Below are positions 33,720 through 39,771 of a stretch of DNA of 39,771 bases, in pieces. Made by a program: the position numbers and the translations under genes. Under the pieces are notes generated by a model. It worked only from the letters and a program-made list of their open reading frames with translations. It was not told the DNA's origin and searched no databases. Numbering within the stretch: position 1 is the stretch's first letter; every line of letters begins with the position of its first letter. Source of the DNA: an uncultured Bacillota bacterium (GTDB lineage: Bacteria; Bacillota_I; Bacilli_A; RF39; UBA660); NCBI GenBank assembly GCA_947364595.1, contig CANATJ010000005.1, positions 1-39,771 on the forward strand, in the 5' to 3' direction.

Positions 33720-34418
33720 ATGAACCAGAATTATAAAGTATATAGTATTTTAGTGTTTGGTTTGATAACATCATTATTATTGCCACATATCGTGACATTT
33801 AATAGTGAACAAAATTTAAAAAACGAAACGCCTATCCAAAATATTAATTACTCTAGTAGTTCTAATAGCGTTGCAATAGCAGTGCCAGATCAAGCAGTTC
33901 CTGTGGCAGCTCCAAAACAAGAGCAACCAAAACAAGAAGAGCCTGTTAAACAAGAACAGCCAAAAATGCAACCAGCAGCGCCAGTAATAGAAGCAAAACC
34001 AATTGTTTTTGATGGCTTAACTATGGAAGAATTAACAAATAAACTTAATAGATCGTTACATTCAACATTATCAGGTACTGGAGCATCATTTGCCAAATAT
34101 GCCGTTGAAATGGGCATTGATCCATATTTAGCAATCGGAATAGTTTTATTAGAAACAGGATGCAATGGTACATGTAGTAAACAAGTACAAGTATGTAATA
34201 ACGTTGGTGGTATGAAAGGTTCACCAGGATGTAATGGGACATCTTATAAATATTTTGAATCTTTAGATGCCGGAATTTATAGTTTTATGGTTAATTTAAA
34301 AACAAATTACTATGATAAAGGTTTAACAACCGCTGAATTAATGAATAAAAAATATGCTACAAGTCAAACTTGGGCAACAAAAGTTAATAGATATGCTAAT
34401 CAAGTAAAAGCAGCTTAA
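33720..34418 (+). CDS. glucosaminidase-like cell-wall hydrolase, copy 2
   Basis: Paralogue of the preceding gene. An N-terminal helix (about 8-24) is followed by a Pro/Gln/Glu-rich linker (about 58-95) instead of a coiled coil, then the same domain: DGLTMEELTNKLNRSL, GIDPYLAIGIVLLETGCNG, CNNVGGMKGSPGCNGTSYK and a Trp-containing end SQTWATKVNRYANQVKA. The catalytic-candidate Glu and four Cys are conserved between the copies. Probably exported and wall-bound through charge or the sortase-independent anchor. AGTAGGAGAG precedes the ATG. Confidence 0.75.
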   Translation: MNQNYKVYSILVFGLITSLLLPHIVTFNSEQNLKNETPIQNINYSSSSNSVAIAVPDQAVPVAAPKQEQPKQEEPVKQEQPKMQPAAPVIEAKPIVFDGLTMEELTNKLNRSLHSTLSGTGASFAKYAVEMGIDPYLAIGIVLLETGCNGTCSKQVQVCNNVGGMKGSPGCNGTSYKYFESLDAGIYSFMVNLKTNYYDKGLTTAELMNKKYATSQTWATKVNRYANQVKAA

Positions 34419-34442
34419 AAACACCTTATGGTGTTTTGTTTA
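34418..34442 (+). terminator. terminator of copy 2
   Basis: AAAACACC/GGTGTTTT with loop TTAT, followed by a short T-rich tail. Confidence 0.75.
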
Positions 34443-34466
34443 TAAAATAAAAAAGGGTGTGATAGA

Positions 34467-35441
34467 ATGCAAAAAGGGTGTCCGAAATGTGGAAGAATGG
34501 TAAATCCATCTTTAGACACTTGTCCATATTGTGGGTATAATTTCCAAGAAATAAATCAAGTTTTTAATAAATTTGCCGATACAAAATTTATTGAAGACGA
34601 AAAATATGCCGGATTTGTTAGAAGAATGATTGCTGGAACATTTGACTTATTTTTTACTATCCTATTATCAGCAGTAATATTATCAGCTATTCATCAATGG
34701 TTATTCAAAATTACAAAAGAAAATATATGGGTTTTTGCAATTATCTTTGTAATTGTATATTTAATATATAACTGCATCATGGAAATGATTAATTGGCATG
34801 GAACATTAGGAAAACATATTGTTGGTATTGAAGTAGTAGATGAAAGTGAAAATACCCTAACATTTAAAAAATCATTCATGAGAAATGTATCAAAAGTTTT
34901 AAATATCATTACTTTAGGTATAGGGTTTATAATGTGTGCTTTGCCACCAAGAAAACAATCTCTTAATGATAAAATAGCCCATACATGTGTTATTAATAAT
35001 ATTAAAATGAATGATAATGAAGATTTAAATTATGCAAATCCATTAATAAGATTATTTGCGTTTATTGTTGATATATTAATAATTATGCTTATAATTTATG
35101 CTATATATTGGCTTAGTAATTTCACCATCGAAAAATTAACAAACACAGCTCCAGAAGTTCTTAATGTAGCTTTAAGTACTAGAGTAATTGTTTACTTTTT
35201 AGTAGGAATTTTCTATTTTCCAATTAGCGAAACTCGCACTGGATCAACATTTGGAAAAAGTATTTTTAAATTAAAAGTGACAAATACAAATGGTGAAATA
35301 ATTAGTTTTGTAAGATCATTTTTAAGACAATTTTTAATTGTAATAGATATTCTAAGTTTAGGATTCTTAATGGCCCTAATAACCAAGAAAAAACAAACAG
35401 TTAAAGATTTAGCAACCCAAACAATTGTTATAAATCGTTAA
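34467..35441 (+). CDS. zinc-ribbon protein with two RDD membrane domains
   Basis: The N-terminal zinc ribbon (MQKGCPKCGRM, then TCPYCGYNF) carries two CxxC pairs. Two successive RDD domains follow, each with an Arg near the first helix (FVRRMIAGTFD; LIRLFAFIVDI) and the later Asp-containing motifs GTLGKHIVGIEVVD and STFGKSIFKLKVTN. About six membrane helices in 324 residues. Function unknown; RDD proteins include ion-antiporter candidates. AAAAAAGGGTGTGAT precedes the ATG. Confidence 0.88.
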   Translation: MQKGCPKCGRMVNPSLDTCPYCGYNFQEINQVFNKFADTKFIEDEKYAGFVRRMIAGTFDLFFTILLSAVILSAIHQWLFKITKENIWVFAIIFVIVYLIYNCIMEMINWHGTLGKHIVGIEVVDESENTLTFKKSFMRNVSKVLNIITLGIGFIMCALPPRKQSLNDKIAHTCVINNIKMNDNEDLNYANPLIRLFAFIVDILIIMLIIYAIYWLSNFTIEKLTNTAPEVLNVALSTRVIVYFLVGIFYFPISETRTGSTFGKSIFKLKVTNTNGEIISFVRSFLRQFLIVIDILSLGFLMALITKKKQTVKDLATQTIVINR

Positions 35442-35466
35442 AAGGCAAATTTTTTTGCCTTTTATT
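35440..35466 (+). terminator. terminator after the RDD gene
   Basis: AAAAGGCAAA/TTTGCCTTTT around TTTT. The symmetric A/T flanks could work both ways. Confidence 0.85.
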
Positions 35467-35478
35467 ATGGCTATAAAA

Positions 35479-35517
35479 TATCATTATCTTTAAAAAAAAT
35501 CAAAGATATGATAAAAT
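35479..35517 (+). promoter_or_regulatory. asnB promoter with a 12-bp inverted repeat
   Basis: An extended -10 TGATAAAAT (35509-35517) overlaps the right arm of an inverted repeat: TATCAT-T-ATCTTT (35479-35491) pairs with AAAGATATGATA (35502-35513), separated by 10 bases. The placement suits an operator. Confidence 0.5.
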
Positions 35518-35550
35518 GAATATGTGTAAATAAGCTAAAGGAGGAATTTT

Positions 35551-37374
35551 ATGTGTGGCTTCGTAGGATACATTAACAAAGAAAAAGACAAAAAAGAAAA
35601 CATCAAAAAAATGGCAGATTTAATAGCCCATCGTGGACCAGATTCAGATGGATACTATTATGATGATCAAATCGCTTTAGCTTTTAGACGCCTTAGTATT
35701 ATCGATTTAGAAGGCGGAAGTCAACCAATTTATAATGAAGATAAAACGAAAGTCATCGTTTTTAATGGTGAAATATATAACTATTCCTTATTAAAAAAGC
35801 AACTAATAAAAAAAGGCCATGTTTTTACTACAAATACTGATACCGAAGTACTTCTTCATGGTTATGAACAATGGCAAGAAAAACTTTTAGATAAAATAAG
35901 AGGAATGTTTGCCTTTGTTATATATGATATTAAAACAAAAGAACTGTTTGCTGCAAGAGATTTTTATGGAATAAAGCCGTTTTATTATGCCCAAATGGAA
36001 GATACCTTTTTATTTGGATCAGAAATAAAAAGTTTTTTAATCCATCCAAACTTTAAAAAAGAATTAAATGAAAAAATGTTAGAATACTATTTAACATTTC
36101 AATATAGTGCTGGTAAAGAAACATTCTTTAAAAATGTCTATAAATTAATGCCTGGCCATTATTTAAAATATAAAAATGGAAAATTAACAATAAAAAAATA
36201 CTATGAAGTGAAATTTCATGAAGATAATACAAAAACATATGAAGAATGGAAAGAAGGATTAAAAGAACGTCTTACGGACTCTATAAAAGCTCATAAAATA
36301 AGTGATGTTGAGGTAGGATCCTTTTTATCAAGCGGTGTAGACTCTTCATACGTTGCTGTTAGTAGTAATGTAGATAAAACATTCACAGTTGGATTTAACA
36401 ATGAAAAATATAGCGAAATAAGTTATGCTAAAGACTTATCAAAAACAATTAATAAAAAAAACATTAGTAAAATAATCACAAAAGAAGAATATTTTAAAAA
36501 TCTTCCAAACATTTTATATTATATGGATGAACCATTAGCCGATCCTTCAGCAATCGCTTTATATTTTGTCGCCAAAACAGCTAGTGAAAACGTAAAAGTA
36601 TCATTATCTGGAGAAGGGGCTGACGAAATTTTTGGGGGATACAATATTTATCAAGAACCACTTACTTTACAGTGGTATTATAAAGTGCCATATCCAGTAA
36701 GATCTGCAATAGGCTTTTTAGCAGGACTTCTTCCTAAAAAAAGAGGAATTAACTTTTTTATAAGACGTGGTAAAAAATTAGAAGATAGATTTGTTGGAAA
36801 TGCCTTTATATTTAATAATAAAGAAATTAAACAAATTTTATTAAACAAACCACAAACAAATGGCTTTCAAGAACTTACAAAGCCATATTATGATAAAGTA
36901 AAAGATAAAGACGACATCACTAAAATGCAATATATAGACTTTAATTTTTGGTTAATAGGAGATATTTTGTTAAAAGCCGATAAAATGAGTATGGCTAATT
37001 CATTAGAAGTTAGAGTACCATTTTTAGATAGACCACTTATAGACTATGCTCTAGGATTACCTACAGACTTTAAAACAGATAAATATAAAACAAAAAAAAT
37101 CTTTAGAGATATAGCAAGCGAAGTATTAGATGGAAAAGTATCAAATAAGAAAAAATTAGGTTTTCCAGTCCCAATTAGACAGTGGATTAAGGAAGAAGAA
37201 ACATATAATAATATTAAAAGATTATTTAAAAATGATAAACGTTTCTTTAAAACAGAAAAAATTATTAAACTTTTAGATGATCATAAAGAAGGTAAAACCG
37301 ATAATAGTCGAAAAATTTGGACAGTTTATGTTTTCTTATTATGGTATGAAATATTCTTTGGAGAAGCAAGATGA
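35551..37374 (+). CDS. asnB: glutamine-hydrolysing asparagine synthase
   Basis: Transfers ammonia from glutamine to aspartate, or to another carboxylate in relatives that amidate peptidoglycan. The glutaminase domain starts MCGFVGYINK, with catalytic Cys2 after Met removal, plus IAHRGPDSDGYY and VFNGEIYNY. The synthase domain has the PP-loop SFLSSGVDSSYVAV, MDEPLADPSAIALYF, SLSGEGADEIFGGY and SLEVRVPFLDRPLIDYAL. At 607 residues it resembles the AsnO/AsnB type. AAAGGAGG precedes the ATG. It stops with TGA, overlapping the next start by four bases. Downstream envelope-type genes make a wall role conceivable, but that is inference. Confidence 0.95.
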   Translation: MCGFVGYINKEKDKKENIKKMADLIAHRGPDSDGYYYDDQIALAFRRLSIIDLEGGSQPIYNEDKTKVIVFNGEIYNYSLLKKQLIKKGHVFTTNTDTEVLLHGYEQWQEKLLDKIRGMFAFVIYDIKTKELFAARDFYGIKPFYYAQMEDTFLFGSEIKSFLIHPNFKKELNEKMLEYYLTFQYSAGKETFFKNVYKLMPGHYLKYKNGKLTIKKYYEVKFHEDNTKTYEEWKEGLKERLTDSIKAHKISDVEVGSFLSSGVDSSYVAVSSNVDKTFTVGFNNEKYSEISYAKDLSKTINKKNISKIITKEEYFKNLPNILYYMDEPLADPSAIALYFVAKTASENVKVSLSGEGADEIFGGYNIYQEPLTLQWYYKVPYPVRSAIGFLAGLLPKKRGINFFIRRGKKLEDRFVGNAFIFNNKEIKQILLNKPQTNGFQELTKPYYDKVKDKDDITKMQYIDFNFWLIGDILLKADKMSMANSLEVRVPFLDRPLIDYALGLPTDFKTDKYKTKKIFRDIASEVLDGKVSNKKKLGFPVPIRQWIKEEETYNNIKRLFKNDKRFFKTEKIIKLLDDHKEGKTDNSRKIWTVYVFLLWYEIFFGEAR

Positions 37375-37877
37375 TATTCTTTTATATTTCATTATCAACA
37401 TATATTAGTTTTTGTATATTAAAATATCGAAAAGCTTTTGTAATTCTTAACAAAGAAAAATATAGTACAAAAAAATATTTTAAAACCATTAAAGAAAATA
37501 AAACAAAATTATTTATAACCCCAGAACTATTAATAATAGGACTAATTATTCTTGCCTTAAATACCGACGTTAAAACTATTGCTATTTCAACCATAATACT
37601 TTACGCAGGTTTATTTCTATATGAATTAAAACAAAAAAGGCCAAAATTAAAAACAAATAAAAAAATCAATATAAGAATATTAATAATTTGTATTATATAT
37701 ATATTAATAAACATTTATTTCTGTTTAGATTATAAAGAATATCATAGCGCAGAAATAATATTTGATAACACACCATTATACTATATAATAACCGTTGTAA
37801 TAAGTTATTTATCATACTTTATAGTGGGAATTTCTAATGCAGTAGCAAATATAGTAGAAAAAATAATCAAAAAATAA
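37371..37877 (+). CDS. multi-pass membrane protein next to a Mur-ligase-like gene
   Basis: A 168-residue protein of no recognised family. Hydrophobic helices lie at about 2-18, 50-66, 70-86, 104-122 and 137-158. The segment FVILNKEKYSTKKYFKTIKE resembles the cytosolic loop of membrane domains fused to the front of some Firmicutes Mur ligases, as I remember them. If so, this is the detached form, next to the ligase-like gene. The ATGA overlap with asnB indicates translational coupling. Confidence 0.55.
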   Translation: MIFFYISLSTYISFCILKYRKAFVILNKEKYSTKKYFKTIKENKTKLFITPELLIIGLIILALNTDVKTIAISTIILYAGLFLYELKQKRPKLKTNKKINIRILIICIIYILINIYFCLDYKEYHSAEIIFDNTPLYYIITVVISYLSYFIVGISNAVANIVEKIIKK

Positions 37878-37895
37878 CTTACAAGGAGAAAAAAC

Positions 37896-39200
37896 ATGCT
37901 AAGGATAGATGCGAATCAAATAAAACCAGGAGATACATTTTTAGCCCTTCAAAATGAAAATTATGATGGTCATGAATATATTAATCAAGCTATTGATAAT
38001 GGTGCAGCTTGTATAATTGCCAGTAAAGGTGATTATGATGTAAAAACAATTATCGTTGAAGATACAAAAACATATCTTTCAAATTACTTAAAAGAGTTAA
38101 ATTTTGATAAGATGAATAAAATTAAATTAATTGGTATTGTTGGAACAAGCGGAAAAACTTCAGTAGGAAATATAATTTATCAGTTATCAAATAAATTAAA
38201 TAAAAAAACTGCATACATAGGCAGTGATGCTTTTCATCTAAATGATAAAAAAACAATTTTAGAAGAAAAACCTAACATTTATCAAATATATGAATTTATA
38301 AATCAAGCTATAGATAATGAATGCCAAAACATTATAATTGAATTATCAAGTAATGATACTATTCAAAGAAACTTTGAAGGGTTAAGATTTGACATTGCAA
38401 TTTTTACCAATTATAATGAAAATAAAGTTAAAGAAGATCAAAAACAAATTTATTTAAATAGTAAAATTGAGCCCTTCAAAATGATAAAGCCTAATGGTCA
38501 TGCAATTATAAATAAAGATGATAAATATTCTTCATCGTTTGCTTTAGTTCAAAATCATAATATATTTTATGGTAAAAACCCATGCGAATATCAAATACAT
38601 AATATAAAATTAGATTATGAAAAAACGACATATAATATAAACGATAAAAAAGTTGATATTCCATTAATAAATTCATATAATGTTTATAACTTTACAGCAG
38701 CTTTTATAACACTTCAAAAATTAGCGTGTTTTGATGAAGACATCCTTGAAGCCGCTTTGACACTAAAACCAATAAATTCTAAATATCAACCTATAAGATA
38801 CAAAAATAATTTAGTAATATTAGATAGTGCTGATAATTTAGAAAAAATAGCTAGTATTATAAAAATAACAAAAGAATTTTCACAAGGAAAAATTATTGCT
38901 GTATTAGATATTCAAAATAAACCAAAAAATTTAAGTACATATCTAATTAAAAATTTAAATTATGTATTTTTTACAACCGATAACAACATATATGAAAATA
39001 CCCAAAATGAAAAGCTAAATGAATTAGAAACAAATAATTCTACATTCATATTAAGTAGAAAAGAAGCTTTAAAAAAATCTTTATCACAACTAGAAGAAAA
39101 AGACATATTGTTAATATTGGATGTTAAAAATAAAAAATCTACAAATGATATTATTTCATTTGATGATTATGACGAACTAACAAAATTAGTTCGTAAATAA
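37896..39200 (+). CDS. MurE-like ligase with degraded catalytic motifs
   Basis: A 434-residue Mur-ligase-fold protein. The N-domain (about 1-70) matches MurE/MurF: IKPGDTFLALQNENYDGHEY. The ATP loop is GIVGTSGKTSVGN (83-89 core; GTNGKT is usual). The central domain keeps IELSS and GLRFDIAIFTNYNEN and the candidate carbamoyl-lysine at Lys190 (YLNSK). The C-domain is worn: DSAD (310-313) replaces the DYAH motif, DNNI (362-365) replaces the diaminopimelate-binding DNPR, and the GKGHE segment reads DVKNK. Likely a divergent paralogue or pseudoenzyme, not the housekeeping MurE. AAGGAG precedes the ATG. Confidence 0.75.
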   Translation: MLRIDANQIKPGDTFLALQNENYDGHEYINQAIDNGAACIIASKGDYDVKTIIVEDTKTYLSNYLKELNFDKMNKIKLIGIVGTSGKTSVGNIIYQLSNKLNKKTAYIGSDAFHLNDKKTILEEKPNIYQIYEFINQAIDNECQNIIIELSSNDTIQRNFEGLRFDIAIFTNYNENKVKEDQKQIYLNSKIEPFKMIKPNGHAIINKDDKYSSSFALVQNHNIFYGKNPCEYQIHNIKLDYEKTTYNINDKKVDIPLINSYNVYNFTAAFITLQKLACFDEDILEAALTLKPINSKYQPIRYKNNLVILDSADNLEKIASIIKITKEFSQGKIIAVLDIQNKPKNLSTYLIKNLNYVFFTTDNNIYENTQNEKLNELETNNSTFILSRKEALKKSLSQLEEKDILLILDVKNKKSTNDIISFDDYDELTKLVRK

Positions 39201-39220
39201 AAAAAGTAAGGAGAAGTAAA

Positions 39221-39771
39221 ATGAAAGAAGAAAATCAAAACTTAAACAAAATAGTAACAATCGTTATCGCAGTAATCGCAGTAATTATAGCCGTTGTTGG
39301 AGTAGTTATGCATATGAAAAATGATGGTACAACAGTAAATCCAGAAACTGGTCAAAAAGTAGAAAATAAAGCTACAAAAGTAGAATTTGGTGGATATGAA
39401 TATCAAATTCCAGCTGGCGTAACAGCATCAGTTCAAGGAACAAAATTATTCATTTATGGGCCATCAAATAAATGGGTAGCTTGCCTATTAACCCAAGCAG
39501 GTGCTAGTTATGATCAATTACTATCAGTAAAAGATCAAATAAAAACATCTTTAGCAAACCAACCACAAGCAAAAACAGAAGGATATAATTTATCAAATGC
39601 TGTAACAGAAGAAAAAGAATATGGTGGAAAAAAATTCCTAATAACTAGAGATATTGCCACTAAAACATATAATATAGATATTACTTATAGTGCATTTGAA
39701 GAAAATTCAGTATATGTAATCTCAGTTACAAAATCAAATGGAGATAAAATGACTGACCAAGAAAGAAATGC
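39221..39771 (+). CDS. membrane-anchored extracytoplasmic protein (3' end outside window)
   Basis: Open from ATG at 39221, after AAGGAGAAG, to the last base: at least 183 codons with no stop. It begins MKEENQNLNKIVTIVIAVIA, with one strong helix (about 11-30), then a polar extracytoplasmic part containing FGGYEYQIPAGVTASVQG and, near the window end, YNIDITYSAFEENSVYVISV. I recognise no family. It is 20 bases after the MurE-like gene, without a terminator, so probably in the same operon. Confidence 0.75.
   Translation, partial: MKEENQNLNKIVTIVIAVIAVIIAVVGVVMHMKNDGTTVNPETGQKVENKATKVEFGGYEYQIPAGVTASVQGTKLFIYGPSNKWVACLLTQAGASYDQLLSVKDQIKTSLANQPQAKTEGYNLSNAVTEEKEYGGKKFLITRDIATKTYNIDITYSAFEENSVYVISVTKSNGDKMTDQERN

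Noticed and set aside
37372-37374. Mycoplasma-type code with TGA read as Trp
   Set aside because: TGG encodes the Trp residues at conserved positions throughout, and TGA ends asnB at the expected family length.

Overview
The window is AT-rich, densely packed chromosomal DNA from a low-GC Gram-positive bacterium of the Bacilli type. Four things support this: the order rpsF-ssb-rpsR, a block DUF1146(ywzB)-spoIID-spoIIQ-spoIIID-mbl that matches the Bacillus gene order without murA and ywmB, a cotJ spore-coat operon, and an addB-addA pair. TGG is read as Trp throughout, and TGA serves as a stop at least once (asnB), so the standard bacterial code applies rather than the Mycoplasma code. Spore genes together with trimmed or fused versions of familiar proteins (CotJA-CotJB fusion, short AddB, ClpB without its N-domain) suggest a compact endospore-forming or formerly spore-forming lineage, possibly an uncultured gut Bacillus relative. 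The lineage is inference.

Layout. 1-1.15 kb: S6/SSB/S18 operon. 1.2-4.95 kb: RpiB-like isomerase, DUF1146, SpoIID, SpoIIQ, SpoIIID and Mbl. 4.97-13.8 kb: housekeeping and envelope genes (M18 aminopeptidase, TagO/WecA-like transferase, DUF421 protein, NUDIX, CaCA exchanger, TypA/BipA, TspO, GH3 glycosidase), mostly separated by clear intrinsic terminators. 13.8-14.1 kb: DUF5661 protein.

14.09-18.95 kb is an accessory-looking block with all genes on the minus strand, ending just downstream of the 3' end of a tRNA-His gene. It holds a 621-residue protein with nine SANT/Myb-like DNA-binding repeats split six and three around a Vsr/EDxHD-like nuclease core; a YunG-uracil-DNA-glycosylase fusion; and a radical-SAM protein paired with a three-Cys-motif partner (TcmP) methyltransferase-like protein. 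The tcmP leader contains a strong terminator-like hairpin between promoter and ribosome binding site. This block is the best candidate for an undescribed DNA-acting or defence system.

19.1-22.2 kb: tRNA-His, DUF4177 protein, cotJAB fusion, cotJC, a lipoprotein and a secreted EndA-type nuclease. 22.3-27.7 kb: addB-addA recombination helicase-nuclease. 27.7-29.7 kb: DUF1003 membrane protein and a 16-repeat (21-residue period) solenoid-like protein. 29.8-31.95 kb: N-domain-less ClpB under a CIRCE/HrcA operator. 32-34.4 kb: sortase and two tandem paralogous cell-wall hydrolases. 34.5-39.8 kb: RDD protein, asparagine synthase, then a membrane protein, a MurE-like ligase with degraded catalytic motifs, and a membrane-anchored protein that runs off the window end.

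Envelope and peptidoglycan functions recur throughout (SpoIID, SpoIIQ, Mbl, TagO, GH3, sortase, glucosaminidases, MurE-like). The only stretch of about 300 bases without a gene is 16997-17313, which carries regulatory-looking structures described below.
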